Part shown: piece after piece, positions 42,411-53,757 of the stretch | Layout: each line of letters opens with the position of its first letter | Numbering within the stretch: the stretch's first letter is position 1 | Assembly: GCF_022900255.1 (NCBI RefSeq) | Contig: NZ_JALIRM010000004.1 | Location: 124,001 to 188,000, forward strand | DNA from: Lederbergia wuyishanensis | GTDB taxonomy: Bacteria > Bacillota > Bacilli > Bacillales > Bacillaceae_C | DNA length: 64,000 nucleotides | Reading direction: 5' to 3' | Translations under genes and position numbers: made by a program | The notes under the pieces: model-generated | What the model was told of the DNA's origin: nothing | The model's database searches: none | The model's input: the letters and a program-made list of their open reading frames with translations, nothing else

Positions 42411-44390
42411 TTGAAAAATCAATTTGAAATTGTTTCGAAATATGAGCCTGCTGGCGATCAGCCGCAGGCTATTAAAAGCCTTGTCGCAGGTCTTCGGAGT
42501 GGGAAAAAGTATCAGACATTGCTCGGAGCAACAGGTACTGGGAAAACATTTACGGTCTCCAATGTCATCCAAGAAATTAACAAGCCAACCCTTGTTATTG
42601 CACATAATAAAACACTTGCAGGTCAATTATACAGTGAGTTTAAAGATTTTTTTCCGAACAACGCTGTCGAATATTTCGTCAGTTATTATGATTATTATCA
42701 GCCCGAGGCGTACGTGCCACAAACAGATACGTATATTGAAAAAGATGCGAGTATTAATGATGAAATTGATAAGCTTAGACACTCGGCAACATCTTCATTA
42801 TTCGAACGCAGAGATGTAGTCATCATCGCCAGTGTATCATGTATTTACGGTCTCGGTTCGCCTGAAGAATATAGGGAGCATGTTCTCTCATTAAGAACTG
42901 GAATGGAGATTGAAAGAAATCAACTTTTACGCAAGCTTGTTGATATCCAGTATGCTCGTAATGATATTGACTTTCAGCGCGGGACATTTCGAGTACGTGG
43001 TGATGTTGTAGAGATTTTCCCAGTGTCTCGAGATGAACATTGTATCCGCGTTGAATTTTTCGGAGATGAAATTGATCGTATAAGGGAAGTAGATGCTCTT
43101 ACTGGGGAAATCATTGGTGATCGTGAACATTCAGCTATTTTCCCTGCTTCTCACTTTGTTACAGGAGAAGAAAAATTATCAATCGCGATTGAAAATATTG
43201 AAAAAGAATTGGAAGAACAGCTTGCGATTATGCGTGCGAACGATAAACTTTTAGAGGCTCAAAGACTTGAACAACGAACACGCTATGACCTAGAAATGAT
43301 GAGAGAAATGGGCTTCTGTTCGGGAATTGAAAACTATTCCCGTCATTTAACTCTCAGACCAGCAGGAGCGACTCCTTACACATTACTAGACTATTTTCCG
43401 GACGATTTTCAAATTATTATCGATGAGTCTCACGTGACGCTTCCGCAAATTCGTGGAATGTATAATGGGGACCAGGCAAGAAAACAAGTACTTGTCGATC
43501 ATGGATTTCGATTACCCTCGGCTTTAGATAACAGACCACTTAAATTTGAAGAGTTCGAGAAACATGTTCATCAAGCTATATTTGTTTCGGCGACTCCAGG
43601 TCCATATGAACTTGAACATACTCCTAAAATGGTTGAGCAAATTATTCGTCCGACAGGCTTACTTGATCCGAATATTGATGTTAGACCAATCGAAGGCCAA
43701 ATAGACGACCTACTAGGAGAAATAAATGAACGTGTAGCACGTAATGAGAGGGTACTCATTACGACCCTTACTAAAAAAATGTCCGAAGATTTAACAGATT
43801 ATTTAAAAGAAATAGGGGTAAAAGTTCAATATTTACATTCTGAAATAAAAACACTTGAACGAATTGAGATTATTCGTGAATTAAGAATGGGTACGTATGA
43901 TGTCCTTGTAGGAATTAACTTATTAAGAGAGGGTTTAGATATTCCTGAAGTTTCTCTCGTCGCTATTCTTGATGCAGATAAAGAAGGGTTCCTTCGTTCA
44001 GAACGTTCGCTTATACAAACAATAGGACGTGCAGCTCGTAACGCTAACGGACATGTCATCATGTATGCCGATAAAATGACAGATTCGATGGAAAAAGCCA
44101 TTACGGAAACGAAGCGCCGTCGTGCAGTACAGGAAGCTCACAATAAAAAATACGGCATTACACCAATGACAATTCAAAAAGGTATACGAGATGTTATTAG
44201 AGCAACGGTTGCTGCAGAGGATACCGAAGAATATGCAGCAGCTGTAAAAACGAAAAAGTACACGAAAAAAGAAAAAGAAAAGCTATTGATTACGATGGAA
44301 AAGGAAATGAAAGAAGCAGCAAAAGCGCTTGATTTTGAACGTGCAGCTGAGCTGCGTGATGCTATCTTGGAGTTAAAAGCGGAAGGATGA
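42411..44390 (+). CDS. uvrB: Excinuclease ABC subunit B
   Basis: 659 residues from a TTG at 42411 with AGGGGG upstream. Helicase-like: Walker A GATGTGKT, the beta-hairpin with [12 protein letters not shown] near 91-102, the DESH-type box IIIDESH, helicase motif [11 protein letters not shown], and the C-terminal UVR domain (about 620-655). UvrB receives damaged DNA from UvrA and loads UvrC in nucleotide excision repair. uvrA follows after 7 bases. Confidence 0.97.
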   Translation: MKNQFEIVSKYEPAGDQPQAIKSLVAGLRSGKKYQTLLGATGTGKTFTVSNVIQEINKPTLVIAHNKTLAGQLYSEFKDFFPNNAVEYFVSYYDYYQPEAYVPQTDTYIEKDASINDEIDKLRHSATSSLFERRDVVIIASVSCIYGLGSPEEYREHVLSLRTGMEIERNQLLRKLVDIQYARNDIDFQRGTFRVRGDVVEIFPVSRDEHCIRVEFFGDEIDRIREVDALTGEIIGDREHSAIFPASHFVTGEEKLSIAIENIEKELEEQLAIMRANDKLLEAQRLEQRTRYDLEMMREMGFCSGIENYSRHLTLRPAGATPYTLLDYFPDDFQIIIDESHVTLPQIRGMYNGDQARKQVLVDHGFRLPSALDNRPLKFEEFEKHVHQAIFVSATPGPYELEHTPKMVEQIIRPTGLLDPNIDVRPIEGQIDDLLGEINERVARNERVLITTLTKKMSEDLTDYLKEIGVKVQYLHSEIKTLERIEIIRELRMGTYDVLVGINLLREGLDIPEVSLVAILDADKEGFLRSERSLIQTIGRAARNANGHVIMYADKMTDSMEKAITETKRRRAVQEAHNKKYGITPMTIQKGIRDVIRATVAAEDTEEYAAAVKTKKYTKKEKEKLLITMEKEMKEAAKALDFERAAELRDAILELKAEG

Positions 44391-44397
44391 ACATATA

Positions 44398-47283
44398 ATG
44401 GCACAAGATAAAATAATCGTGCAGGGGGCAAGAGCCCATAACTTAAAAAATATTAATGTCACTATTCCAAGAGATAAACTTGTTGTATTAACTGGCTTAT
44501 CAGGTTCAGGCAAATCTTCCCTTGCCTTTGACACGATCTATGCCGAGGGACAAAGGAGATATGTAGAGTCTTTATCTGCTTATGCTCGTCAATTCCTTGG
44601 TCAAATGGATAAACCTGATGTAGATGCCATTGAAGGTCTTTCACCTGCTATTTCAATTGATCAAAAAACAACGAGCAGGAACCCAAGGTCCACAGTAGGT
44701 ACTGTTACCGAAATATATGATTATTTGCGTTTGCTCTATGCTCGAGTAGGGAGACCAATTTGTCCAGTTCATGGGATTGAAATTACATCGCAAACGATTG
44801 AACAAATGGTTGATCGAATAATGATTTATCCGGAGCGAACAAAGCTCCAAGTACTCGCCCCTATCGTTTCAGGCAGAAAGGGAACCCATGCGAAAGTGTT
44901 TGAGGATATTAAAAAGCAAGGTTTTGTTCGCGTAAGAGTTGATGGGGAAGTATATGATCTAGGTGATGATATTGCACTTGAAAAAAATAAAAAGCATTCT
45001 ATTGAAGTTATCATCGATCGTATTGTTGTAAAAGCAGGCGTTGAAACGAGACTTGCAGATTCATTGGAAACAGCACTTGGTCTGGGAGAAGGAAAAGTAA
45101 TTATTGATGTGATGGGAGAAGAAGAATTACTTTTTAGTGAAAATCATGCCTGCCCGGAATGTGGTTTTTCGATAGAGAAATTAGAACCTAGAATGTTCTC
45201 TTTTAACAGTCCATTCGGTGCATGTCCAGATTGTGATGGTCTAGGGTCAAAACTTGAAGTGGATCCTGATCTAATTATCCCAGACTGGTCACGTTCGTTG
45301 AATGAGGATGCTATTGCCCCATGGACTCCAATCAGTTCACAATATTATCCGCAGCTATTGGCCGCTATTTGTAAGCATCATAGAATTAAAATGGATATTC
45401 CAGTACAAGATTTGCCAAAAGAAGATATGCAGAAAATTCTTTACGGAACTGGTGATCAAATAAAATTCCGATACGAAAATGATTTCGGTCAAGTTCGTGA
45501 AACGAATATTAGGTTTGAAGGAGTAATCCGTAACGTTGAGCGTCGTTTTCACGAAACAAGCTCTGATTATATTCGTGAACAAATGGAAAAATATATGGCA
45601 CAGCAGCCATGTCCGCGATGTAAAGGTCATAGATTAAAAGAAGAAAGTCTGGCAGTTAAAATTGAGGGGCGCCATATTAGTGAAATCACAGGACTTTCTG
45701 TTGTCGAAGCAGATCAATTCTTTTCTAGATTGACTTTATCAGAGAAAGAAATGCAAATTGCCAAACTTATTTTAAGAGAAATTGAAGAACGCTTAGGATT
45801 TCTAGTGAATGTCGGATTAGATTATTTAACGCTAAGCCGCGCAGCCGGAACCTTATCAGGTGGTGAGGCACAGCGAATAAGATTAGCAACTCAGATTGGT
45901 TCAAGATTAACAGGTGTTCTATATATATTGGATGAACCATCAATAGGCTTGCATCAAAGGGATAATGATCGACTCATTAGTACATTGCAAAATATGCGAG
46001 ATATCGGCAATACACTTATTGTAGTCGAACATGATGAGGATACGATGCTAGCTGCAGATTATTTGATTGATATTGGGCCAGGAGCTGGCGTCCATGGGGG
46101 AGAAATTGTCGCTGCAGGTACTCCTGATGAAGTAGCGAATAACAAGGCATCCCTTACTGGGCAATATTTATCAGGTGAAAAGTTCATTCCACTACCTACT
46201 GAACGAAGGAAACCGAATGGAAGATATCTAGAAATCAAAGGTGCAAAAGAAAACAACTTGAAAAACGTAAATGCTAAATTTCCTTTAGGACTTTTTATTG
46301 CAGTTACTGGAGTGTCTGGATCAGGAAAAAGTACGTTAATCAATGAAATCCTTCATAAAAGTCTTGCCCAGAAGCTTCATAAAGCAAAGGCAAAGCCTGG
46401 AGCTCATAAGGAAATTAAAGGCATTGAAGAGTTAGAGAAGGTTATCGATATTGATCAATCACCAATCGGACGTACACCAAGATCAAACCCTGCAACTTAT
46501 ACTGGCGTTTTTGATGATATTCGTGATGTATATGCATCGACTAATGAAGCAAAAGTCCGTGGTTATAAAAAAGGGCGTTTTAGTTTTAATGTAAAAGGTG
46601 GTCGTTGTGAAGCATGCCGAGGAGACGGAATCATTAAAATTGAGATGCACTTTTTACCAGATGTGTATGTACCATGTGAAGTTTGTCATGGAAAAAGGTA
46701 TAACAGAGAAACGCTGGAAGTAAAATATAAAGGGAAAAATATTGCAGAAGTCCTCGATATGACGATTGAAAATGGACTTGAATTTTTTGAAAATATTCCA
46801 AAAATCAGCCGAAAATTGCAAACAATCGTAGATGTAGGTCTTGGATACATGAAGCTTGGACAGCCGGCTACAACATTATCAGGTGGAGAAGCGCAACGAG
46901 TTAAGCTTGCATCTGAATTGCATCGTCGTTCAAATGGACGTTCATTATATATATTGGACGAACCAACCACGGGGCTCCACGTTGATGATATTGCAAGGTT
47001 GCTTACAGTATTGCAAAGACTTGTTGATAATGGAGATACAGTGCTTGTTATTGAACACAATCTTGATGTCATTAAGACAGCAGATTATATCGTGGATCTT
47101 GGACCTGAAGGCGGGGATAAAGGTGGAACGATTATCGCAAAAGGAACACCTGAGAAGGTGGCTGAGAGTTCCGAGTCATATACAGGAAGGTATTTAAAAC
47201 CAATCCTAGAACGTGATAGAGAGCGTATGAAAAAAAGAATCGCCGAGCAAGAACAAGTAGAAGAACTCGTTGCTAAACATTAA
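44398..47283 (+). CDS. uvrA: Excinuclease ABC subunit A
   Basis: 961 residues. Two ABC ATPase halves: Walker [10 protein letters not shown] near 31-39 and GVSGSGKST near 640, signatures LSGGEAQRI and LSGGEAQRV. Zinc sites include [14 protein letters not shown] and CEACRGDG...CEVCHGKRY. UvrA finds lesions as a dimer and hands them to UvrB. Short gap from uvrB shows one operon; a repeat-derived hairpin follows. Confidence 0.97.
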   Translation: MAQDKIIVQGARAHNLKNINVTIPRDKLVVLTGLSGSGKSSLAFDTIYAEGQRRYVESLSAYARQFLGQMDKPDVDAIEGLSPAISIDQKTTSRNPRSTVGTVTEIYDYLRLLYARVGRPICPVHGIEITSQTIEQMVDRIMIYPERTKLQVLAPIVSGRKGTHAKVFEDIKKQGFVRVRVDGEVYDLGDDIALEKNKKHSIEVIIDRIVVKAGVETRLADSLETALGLGEGKVIIDVMGEEELLFSENHACPECGFSIEKLEPRMFSFNSPFGACPDCDGLGSKLEVDPDLIIPDWSRSLNEDAIAPWTPISSQYYPQLLAAICKHHRIKMDIPVQDLPKEDMQKILYGTGDQIKFRYENDFGQVRETNIRFEGVIRNVERRFHETSSDYIREQMEKYMAQQPCPRCKGHRLKEESLAVKIEGRHISEITGLSVVEADQFFSRLTLSEKEMQIAKLILREIEERLGFLVNVGLDYLTLSRAAGTLSGGEAQRIRLATQIGSRLTGVLYILDEPSIGLHQRDNDRLISTLQNMRDIGNTLIVVEHDEDTMLAADYLIDIGPGAGVHGGEIVAAGTPDEVANNKASLTGQYLSGEKFIPLPTERRKPNGRYLEIKGAKENNLKNVNAKFPLGLFIAVTGVSGSGKSTLINEILHKSLAQKLHKAKAKPGAHKEIKGIEELEKVIDIDQSPIGRTPRSNPATYTGVFDDIRDVYASTNEAKVRGYKKGRFSFNVKGGRCEACRGDGIIKIEMHFLPDVYVPCEVCHGKRYNRETLEVKYKGKNIAEVLDMTIENGLEFFENIPKISRKLQTIVDVGLGYMKLGQPATTLSGGEAQRVKLASELHRRSNGRSLYILDEPTTGLHVDDIARLLTVLQRLVDNGDTVLVIEHNLDVIKTADYIVDLGPEGGDKGGTIIAKGTPEKVAESSESYTGRYLKPILERDRERMKKRIAEQEQVEELVAKH

Positions 47284-47349
47284 CATTATAATTCAGAAGA
47301 AATTCTAAGTTCTTTTATCAAATTGGGGAAGCTGGAGGCATATAAAAAG

Positions 47350-47420
47350 GGGTTGGGAGACCTCGCAAGCGGCGTTTATTGCGTGAAGCTCCCAAATGCC
47401 CAAAAGCGACTCTGAAGCGG
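47350..47420 (-). repeat. Decayed copy of repeat family R3 after uvrA
   Basis: TTGGGAGACCTCGC and TGAAGCTCCCAA form a 7-bp stem around a loop and match the inverted form of the element at 56361-56440 (GGGAGCTT...GGTCTCCC). It may serve as the uvrBA terminator, though a T-run is lacking. Confidence 0.45.
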
Positions 47421-47527
47421 CAATTTAAAGCAGGATTTAATTAGTGGAAACCAAGTACCAATTAAGTGAAACTAAAGCTGTTTCGTAATCGTATTACCTT
47501 TTATAACGGATAAGGAGGAAGTCGAAA

Positions 47528-48694
47528 ATGAATCAGGAAAGAAAAAAAATACTTGAATTGGTGCAAAAAGGAAAATTATCTGCCCAAGAAGCTATTATCC
47601 TGCTAGAAGCGCTAGAAGACGGCGGAAATAATGCTTCAGTTAGCGAAACAGAGCAAGTAAAAACGACACCCCAGCCCCAGCAATCAGAAAAAACATATGA
47701 TGAGGACTTTAGTGAATCTCAATCTTCTGAAAAACAAGAGCAAGAAAAAACAAATAAGGAAGATTCATTTTATACCCAGTTAGAAAGTGCTGGAGAGAAA
47801 ATCTTTGATTTTGTGAATAACGCCTTAAACAAAATAAAACATTTTGATTTTCAATTTAATCAATCTGTGGATGTTCCTCATACGTTTCAACAAGCTGATA
47901 CGGGAATTGAAAGAATTGAAGTAGATGTAGCGAATGGGCCAGTTAGACTTGTAAGCTGGGATCAATCTGAGATTCGTATCGAATGTCAAGCCAAAGTTTA
48001 TCGGTCTGAAGACAGAGAAGATGCAAGAAATTATTTCATTGAAAACACAGTATTTACAGTTGAAAACGAAATGCTTATTTTTGCTACTCAATCGAAATGG
48101 ATGAGAGTAGAAACAGTGGTATACATTCCGAAAAAACATTATAAAAAGATTTCCGTTCGAATTTTTAATGGTGGACTGACAAGTGAAGAGTTAGAAGCCA
48201 AATACTTAACAGTAAAAACAACGAATGGCAAGATCGAACTTACTAATATTGAAGGAGAAAAGCTTGATATTGATACGGTAAACGGACAGATCAAACTTTC
48301 AAATTCAAACGCTTTACAATTGGAAGCTGAAACTGTAAATGGAGCAATCGAAGCGATAGGTCAATTTGAAAATGTCGATCTCCAATCCTTTAATGGTAAT
48401 ATTGCATGTACACTTACAGAAAATAATACTAATAAATTTGAAGCTAAGGCAGTTACAGGCAATATTAAGTTGATTGTGCCTGGCAATTCAACTGTAGATG
48501 GCGATGTTCGTTCAAATTTAGGAAACTATAAGCTTGATTTAGATGGCATCGATGTTATGCATGAAAAGAAAGAAATCATACAGAAACAAGTGAAATTTAA
48601 AAGGACTGGTACAGACGATCATGTTATTCATGTGCTTGCAGATACGAAAACTGGGTCTGTCAATATAGGAGAGGCGAAAACAACGGTCGTCTGA
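47528..48694 (+). CDS. yvlB: YvlB-like DUF4097 protein
   Basis: 388 residues. The N-terminus (NQERKKILELVQKGKLSAQEAIILLEAL) is the SHOCT-like helical hairpin of YvlB proteins. A Glu/Gln-rich linker (about 40-95) leads to a beta-rich DUF4097 domain, with repeated turns such as TTNGKIELTNIEG and TVNGQIKLSNS, likely a right-handed beta-helix or adhesin-like fold. Function not known; in Bacillus relatives the operon responds to envelope stress. yvlD follows after 20 bases. AAGGAGG lies before the ATG. Confidence 0.85.
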   Translation: MNQERKKILELVQKGKLSAQEAIILLEALEDGGNNASVSETEQVKTTPQPQQSEKTYDEDFSESQSSEKQEQEKTNKEDSFYTQLESAGEKIFDFVNNALNKIKHFDFQFNQSVDVPHTFQQADTGIERIEVDVANGPVRLVSWDQSEIRIECQAKVYRSEDREDARNYFIENTVFTVENEMLIFATQSKWMRVETVVYIPKKHYKKISVRIFNGGLTSEELEAKYLTVKTTNGKIELTNIEGEKLDIDTVNGQIKLSNSNALQLEAETVNGAIEAIGQFENVDLQSFNGNIACTLTENNTNKFEAKAVTGNIKLIVPGNSTVDGDVRSNLGNYKLDLDGIDVMHEKKEIIQKQVKFKRTGTDDHVIHVLADTKTGSVNIGEAKTTVV

Positions 48695-48714
48695 TTGAGA
48701 GAGTGGGGATATAG

Positions 48715-49071
48715 ATGAAATGGATTATTGGTATACTGATTAATGCCCTATTATTTATTGCATTTGCTGGATATTTTGAGGGCTTTCAAGTATCAAGTTT
48801 TGGAGCGGCTGTAGGGGCTAGTATCGTTCTGTATTTTATTAATATGCTTGTAAGACCGCTTCTTGTCATCCTTACTTTACCTGTTACCATTCTTTCTCTT
48901 GGATTATTTTTGTTTGTCATTAATGCATGCACGTTGTTAATAACAGATGCCATCATGGGAAGTAAATTTGATATATCAGGTTTCGGGCTAGCATTACTGA
49001 TTGCGATCATTATGTCTATCGTCAACTTAATTATTCATAAAACAGTGATTGAACCAAAAAAAAGAAAATAA
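48715..49071 (+). CDS. yvlD: YvlD-like phage-holin-family membrane protein
   Basis: 118 residues with four membrane segments and a basic tail (EPKKRK). The family words GAAVGASIVLYFINMLVRPLL and LPVTILSLGLFLFVINA identify the small YvlD group (Mycobacterium 4-TM phage-holin family). Co-transcribed with yvlB. The family has been linked to lysozyme and envelope-stress resistance; that is general knowledge, not visible here. Comes just before hprK, as in B. subtilis. Confidence 0.88.
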   Translation: MKWIIGILINALLFIAFAGYFEGFQVSSFGAAVGASIVLYFINMLVRPLLVILTLPVTILSLGLFLFVINACTLLITDAIMGSKFDISGFGLALLIAIIMSIVNLIIHKTVIEPKKRK

Positions 49072-49081
49072 ATTTCTCATT

Positions 49082-49116
49082 ATGCCTCACTTATCCATAG
49101 GTGAGGCATTTTATTT
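49082..49116 (+). terminator. Rho-independent terminator after yvlBD
   Basis: ATGCCTCAC (49082-49090) pairs with GTGAGGCAT (49101-49109), followed by TTTATTTTC. Confidence 0.88.
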
Positions 49117-49249
49117 TCATTTTTGTAAATTGTTCCAATGTGATAGTGAAAGGCTTAAACCAATGATAATCACAATAAAAATAGTTCGGAGGGTAGAGAT
49201 TCCAATTAAATAAGTGATAGAATAATAAAATGAGTGTAAGTTTTCATTA

Positions 49250-49380
49250 TGCTCTTTTCTTGATCATTGTTCGAAATGCGTATTCAAAAAGAATAATTCA
49301 ACTAAGAAAAGAGCTACTAACTTCATGAGAACCGCTTATCCTAATCTTTAGGTGTAAAAGCCGGTTTTGAGGCTTTTATT
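49250..49380 (-). repeat. Inverted, decayed copy of repeat family R2
   Basis: On the minus strand it reads AAAAGCCTCAAAACCGGCTT, TTACACCTAAA and ends CAAGAAAAGAGC, matching the 30243 copy (AAAAGCCTAAAAGCCGGCTT, TTACCACTAAA, AAGAAAAGAGCC). An inner GCTCTTTTCTTAG suggests a rearranged or double end. It lies just before hprK. Confidence 0.5.
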
Positions 49381-49434
49381 AAAGCAATATTCTTTTGGAA
49401 AGCAGCAATTCATTATGCAATGGGAGTGATTGAG

Positions 49435-50370
49435 TTGGCGAAAGTCCGAACAGAAGACATAATAAAGCAATTTGACTTACAATTAATTAGTGGAGAGGAA
49501 GGAATTCATAAACCAATCACCACTAGTGATATTTCGCGCCCAGCCTTAGAACTAGCTGGCTTTTTTAACTACTATCCTGCTGAGCGGGTTCAACTTCTTG
49601 GAAGAACAGAAATAGTTTTTTGTGAAGGGCTTCCATCACATATAAGAAAAGAACGAATGGAAAGGCTTTGTAATGATACAACACCTGCAATTGTTGTATC
49701 ACGGGGGCTTGAAATCCCAAGTGAATTAATAGAAGCTTCAGAGCGATATAGCGTTCCTCTTATGCGTACAAATATGAAAACGACACGTTTTTCAAGTAAG
49801 CTGACGAATTATTTGGATGGCAAATTGGCTCCAACTACAGCTGTTCATGGAGTACTTGTAGACATTTATGGGATAGGTGTTTTAATTACAGGACAAAGTG
49901 GTGTCGGAAAAAGTGAAACAGCACTTGCGCTTATTAAACGCGGTCATCAGTTAGTTGCAGATGATTGTGTTGAAATTCGTCAAATAGAAGAAAATTTACT
50001 CGTTGGAACGCCACCGGATTTACTTGAACAACTTTTGGAAATTCGTGGAGTGGGCATCATTAATGTAATGACGCTTTTTGGCGCAGGTGCCGTTAGACCG
50101 AGCAAAAAAATTACTCTAACTGTCCATTTAGAGACATGGGATGAAAATAAGCATTATGATAGAGTAGGGCTTGACGAAGAAACTATTAAAATTATAGATA
50201 CCGAAATAACAAAACTCACTGTACCTGTGAAACCTGGTCGTAACTTAGCTGTTATTATTGAAGTAGCTGCGATGAACTTCCGTCTAAAGAGGATGGGGGT
50301 AAATGCAGCACAACAATTTACCGAGCGACTAGCCCAAGTTATTAAAGATGGGGACGAAGGTATTGTTTAA
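49435..50370 (+). CDS. hprK: HPr kinase/phosphorylase HprK
   Basis: 311 residues from a TTG at 49435, chosen because the protein then starts MAKVRTEDI as in B. subtilis and GGGAGTGA lies upstream. N-terminal domain to about 125; then Walker A GQSGVGKS at 153-160 and the family signature [10 protein letters not shown] near 203-212. It phosphorylates and dephosphorylates Ser46 of HPr and Crh to set carbon catabolite repression. Crh is also in this window (59.6 kb). First gene of hprK-lgt-yvoD-ppaX-yvoF. Confidence 0.96.
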   Translation: MAKVRTEDIIKQFDLQLISGEEGIHKPITTSDISRPALELAGFFNYYPAERVQLLGRTEIVFCEGLPSHIRKERMERLCNDTTPAIVVSRGLEIPSELIEASERYSVPLMRTNMKTTRFSSKLTNYLDGKLAPTTAVHGVLVDIYGIGVLITGQSGVGKSETALALIKRGHQLVADDCVEIRQIEENLLVGTPPDLLEQLLEIRGVGIINVMTLFGAGAVRPSKKITLTVHLETWDENKHYDRVGLDEETIKIIDTEITKLTVPVKPGRNLAVIIEVAAMNFRLKRMGVNAAQQFTERLAQVIKDGDEGIV

Positions 50371-50418
50371 TAAACATTTTTAAGTAGCTATTAATCATAA
50401 TAAAAAGGAGTTGAAAAT

Positions 50419-51222
50419 ATGAATATTGAACCGATTAACCCGGTTGCATTTAAACTTGGAACCTTTCCTGTTCACTGGTATGGAATTATTATCGGAATAG
50501 GAATTGCGGTAGCATTGTTTCTGGTTGTACGTGAAAGTGAAAGACGCGGACTTCATAAAGATACTTTTCCTGACCTTTTAATATGGGCCATTCCAATTGC
50601 AATTATTTCTGCTCGTATATACTATGTTGTTTTTGAATGGGAACATTACTCACAACATCCCGAGCAAATTATTCAAATTTGGGAAGGTGGAATCGCGATA
50701 CACGGAGCTCTTATAGGTTCCGTTTTAACAACGATTATTTATGCAAAAAGAAAAGGTCTATCCTTTTGGAAATTAGCTGATATCGCTGCACCAAGTATTA
50801 TAATTGGACAAGCGATTGGACGCTGGGGAAACTTTATCAATCAAGAGGCACATGGCGATGTGGTTTCAAGAGCTTTTCTAGAAAATTTACATCTCCCACA
50901 ATTTATCGTTGATCAGATGTATATTAATGGTGAATATTATCATCCTACTTTTTTATATGAATCTGTTTGGGATCTTATTGGCTTTATTATTCTAATGTTA
51001 TTAAGAAAAGTAAATCTTCGTAGAGGAGAAATGTTTTTAACGTACGTAATTTGGTATTCAATCGGCCGGTTTTTTATTGAAGGACTACGTACGGATAGCC
51101 TCATGCTAACAAGTGGTTTAAGAATGGCTCAAGTTCTTTCTCTCGTATTAATAGTTGGTTCTATCATTATATTGTTTTATCGTCGAAAAAAAGGACTCGC
51201 TGATGAAAGGTATTTGGATTAA
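50419..51222 (+). CDS. lgt: Prolipoprotein diacylglyceryl transferase
   Basis: 267 residues, seven membrane segments. Conserved marks: FPVHWYGI near 14-21, [11 protein letters not shown] with the essential His near 101, and the signature [13 protein letters not shown] near 134-146. It adds diacylglycerol from phosphatidylglycerol to the lipobox Cys of exported lipoproteins; clients in this window include PstS, GerC, the PQQ enzyme and the ankyrin lipoprotein. AAAGGAG lies 8 bases before the ATG. Confidence 0.96.
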   Translation: MNIEPINPVAFKLGTFPVHWYGIIIGIGIAVALFLVVRESERRGLHKDTFPDLLIWAIPIAIISARIYYVVFEWEHYSQHPEQIIQIWEGGIAIHGALIGSVLTTIIYAKRKGLSFWKLADIAAPSIIIGQAIGRWGNFINQEAHGDVVSRAFLENLHLPQFIVDQMYINGEYYHPTFLYESVWDLIGFIILMLLRKVNLRRGEMFLTYVIWYSIGRFFIEGLRTDSLMLTSGLRMAQVLSLVLIVGSIIILFYRRKKGLADERYLD

Positions 51223-51242
51223 GGCAAAAGGAGTATTACAAC

Positions 51243-52181
51243 ATGTTGAAGTCATCAATAAAACAAGGTGGGTTAGTAGGTGTTAAGACTACTTGGACGT
51301 TAGGAAAAGTTATTTTTCCTGTTACTTTGATAGTCGTGATTCTACAACACACACCAATACTGCCGTGGGTAATAGATTTGATCGAGCCTTTAATGGGTAT
51401 CCTTGGTTTATCGGGAGATGCAGCGATTCCACTTGTTTTAGGGAACTTTTTAAATTTATACGCTGGTATCGCTGGAATCCTTTCACTTGATTTAACGGTG
51501 AAGGAAGTTTTTATCGTTGCCGTCATGATGTCATTTTCACATAATTTAATTATTGAATCCGCCGTTGCATCAAAAGTAGGTGTGAAATTATGGATAATGA
51601 TTGCTGTTAGGCTAGGCTTGGCAATATTTTCAGCCATTTTCATTAACCTTGTTTGGAGTGGGGGACAAGAAATTGCCCAATATGGAATGATGCACGTCCA
51701 AGAAGAACAAGTGACAGGGATTTGGTCTATTGCAATGTTAGCATTATCAAAAGCTTTTTTCGGTGTGTTGCAACTTGCCATGATAGTTATCCCGCTGATG
51801 GTTGGAATACAGTTATTAAAAGATTATAAGTGGCTATCTGTATTTTCGAGATTGATGGCTCCTTTTACAAAATTACTTGGGATGAAGGAAAATACATCGA
51901 CAACGATGGCAGCTGGATTGGTATTTGGTCTTGCATATGGGGCAGGGGTAATGATTCAAGCAGTAAAAGAAGATGGAGTGAGTAAAAAAGATGCGACGCT
52001 GGCATTTATATTTCTTGTTGGATGTCACGCTGTAGTTGAAGATACACTAATTTTTCTTCCGCTCGGAATTCCTGTTTTACCACTACTTCTCATACGGATC
52101 GTAACTGCTGTGATTCTAACGTTTATTGTGTCTTCCGTTTGGAGGCATCTTGATATGAAGTATGAAAGAGGAGTTGCATAA
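51243..52181 (+). CDS. yvoD: YvoD-like nucleoside-recognition (Gate) domain membrane protein
   Basis: 312 residues, eight or more membrane segments in two similar halves, as in the Gate/nucleoside-recognition family. Polar or small-residue-rich hydrophobic stretches ([45 protein letters not shown]) fit a transporter-like core. Substrate unknown. The stop shares its last base with the ppaX ATG, so translation is coupled. Confidence 0.85.
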   Translation: MLKSSIKQGGLVGVKTTWTLGKVIFPVTLIVVILQHTPILPWVIDLIEPLMGILGLSGDAAIPLVLGNFLNLYAGIAGILSLDLTVKEVFIVAVMMSFSHNLIIESAVASKVGVKLWIMIAVRLGLAIFSAIFINLVWSGGQEIAQYGMMHVQEEQVTGIWSIAMLALSKAFFGVLQLAMIVIPLMVGIQLLKDYKWLSVFSRLMAPFTKLLGMKENTSTTMAAGLVFGLAYGAGVMIQAVKEDGVSKKDATLAFIFLVGCHAVVEDTLIFLPLGIPVLPLLLIRIVTAVILTFIVSSVWRHLDMKYERGVA

Positions 52182-52834
52182 TGAATAGAAAAATTACCAC
52201 TTTATTATTTGATCTCGATGGGACCTTAATCGATACAAATGAATTGATCATATCTTCTTATCTGCATACATTGGAAAAATATTATCCGGGCAAGTATGGC
52301 AGGGAAGATGTTCTTCCTTTTATGGGACCTACTTTATTAGATGTTTTTATGGGGATTGATCCTGAAAAGGCAGAAGAGATGATTAAGATTTATCGAACTT
52401 TTAATGTAGAACAACATGATCTTTTAGTGAAAGAGTTTAACGGGGTGTTTGAAACAATTAGGACCCTTCATGAAAATGGTTTTAAGTTAGCGATCGTTTC
52501 CACGAAAGTTCGTGATGTCGTTTTAAAAGGGCTTGTACTCACAAATCTTGATCAGTTTTTCGATGTAGTGATTTCACTTGATGAAGTTGTAAATGCAAAG
52601 CCGGATCCCGAGCCTTTAGAAAAAGCTCTGGCTCTATTGGGTTCTTCACCAGATGAAGCTATTATGATTGGAGATAATCATCACGATATCTTAGGTGGAA
52701 AAAATGCAGGTACTTATACATGTGGTGTATCCTGGTCGTTAAAAGGCAGGGAGTACTTGGAACAGTATGATCCTGATTATATACTTGATCAAATGTCAGA
52801 TTTATTGGATATCGTTGGAGTCGGGGCAAAATGA
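52181..52834 (+). CDS. ppaX: Pyrophosphatase PpaX (HAD family)
   Basis: 217 residues (B. subtilis 216). HAD motif [11 protein letters not shown] at about 10-19, motif II with VSTK near 107-110, K near 141 (NAKPDPEP), and motif [10 protein letters not shown] near 163-170. It splits the pyrophosphate that HprK makes when it dephosphorylates HPr, which explains its place in the hprK operon. Overlaps yvoF by 4 bases. Confidence 0.95.
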   Translation: MNRKITTLLFDLDGTLIDTNELIISSYLHTLEKYYPGKYGREDVLPFMGPTLLDVFMGIDPEKAEEMIKIYRTFNVEQHDLLVKEFNGVFETIRTLHENGFKLAIVSTKVRDVVLKGLVLTNLDQFFDVVISLDEVVNAKPDPEPLEKALALLGSSPDEAIMIGDNHHDILGGKNAGTYTCGVSWSLKGREYLEQYDPDYILDQMSDLLDIVGVGAK

Positions 52835-53373
52835 GGAGAACGGAACGTTTTCCAGTTTCAGGAGCAAACTCCCTATGGCATGTATATAAAACAGTGCCGT
52901 TCTGGAAGGTAGTTCGCAACTTCATTGTCATTCAAATGGCAAGGTATACTCCATTTCTCTCATTCAAAAATTGGATGTATCGAAAATTTCTAGGAATGAA
53001 AGTCGGGGAACAAACGTCTTTTGCATTAATGGTGATGCTAGATGTTATGTTTCCTGAAAAAATTTCTGTTGGTAGGAATACCGTTATTGGGTATAATACA
53101 ACTATTTTAGCTCATGAATACTTAATAAAGGAATATCGTTTAGGTAATGTTGAAATTGGAAATGAAGTGATGATAGGCGCAAATTCAACGATCTTACCTG
53201 GTATTAAAATTGGCAATAATGCTATCGTCTCAGCTGGAACACTTGTCCATAAAGATGTACCGGAGGGCGCTTTCGTTGGCGGCAACCCCATGCAAGTCAT
53301 TTATACAAAAGAAGAACTCGCCGAAAGATGGCAAGAAGATTTTATTTACGGCGTTAAAAAGGAAGAAACCTGA
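52831..53373 (+). CDS. yvoF: YvoF-like left-handed beta-helix acyltransferase
   Basis: 180 residues. An N-terminal basic amphipathic part (about 1-65) precedes hexapeptide repeats: [67 protein letters not shown]. This is the fold of O-acetyltransferases with acetyl-CoA. The acceptor is unknown. Last gene of the hprK operon. Confidence 0.88.
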   Translation: MRRTERFPVSGANSLWHVYKTVPFWKVVRNFIVIQMARYTPFLSFKNWMYRKFLGMKVGEQTSFALMVMLDVMFPEKISVGRNTVIGYNTTILAHEYLIKEYRLGNVEIGNEVMIGANSTILPGIKIGNNAIVSAGTLVHKDVPEGAFVGGNPMQVIYTKEELAERWQEDFIYGVKKEET

Positions 53374-53401
53374 TGCTTATACTTGTGCATCGGTTTTTTT
53401 G
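53367..53401 (+). terminator. Rho-independent terminator after the hprK operon
   Basis: AACCTGATGC and GCATCGGTT (53387-53395) pair with one bulged T; a T-run follows. The yvoF stop codon is inside the stem. Confidence 0.85.
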
Positions 53402-53689
53402 TTGTCTAGGAAGATTAGAACCTTGGGGATACTTTTAAAAAGGTAGTTCTCGTCTAGCTCCAGGACCAACCATTGAAACAATTAGCATATTAAAAAGGTA
53501 GCATGACGCAAATTTTAATCGTTCAAAAAATTTCTCTTACCAATTAACACAAATAATTCTTTTATTAATAAAAATATATTTCTATAACTCCCTTTAAATA
53601 AATGCCATCTAACCGCTTACAAATTTTTTGTCGAATTTAACAAATGTAACTGTCGCTATATTGTCAAAATACACCTTTATCAACGTCCC
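53402..53689. other. Intergenic region with a fragment of repeat R1
   Basis: GTCTAGCTCCAGGACCAACC at about 53454-53473 matches the left end of family R1; the right end is missing. Nothing else recognised. In B. subtilis the his operon lies between yvoF and yvcD, and here it is absent. Confidence 0.5.
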
Positions 53690-53718
53690 TTCAAACAACG
53701 ATAACAGTATGATATACT
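53690..53718 (+). promoter_or_regulatory. Sigma-A promoter of the TPR gene
   Basis: TTCAAA (53690-53695), 17-bp spacer, TATACT (53713-53718) preceded by TGA (extended -10). Confidence 0.65.
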
Positions 53719-53757
53719 ACAAAAAGCGACATAGGAATTTAGCAACGGAGGATCTAG

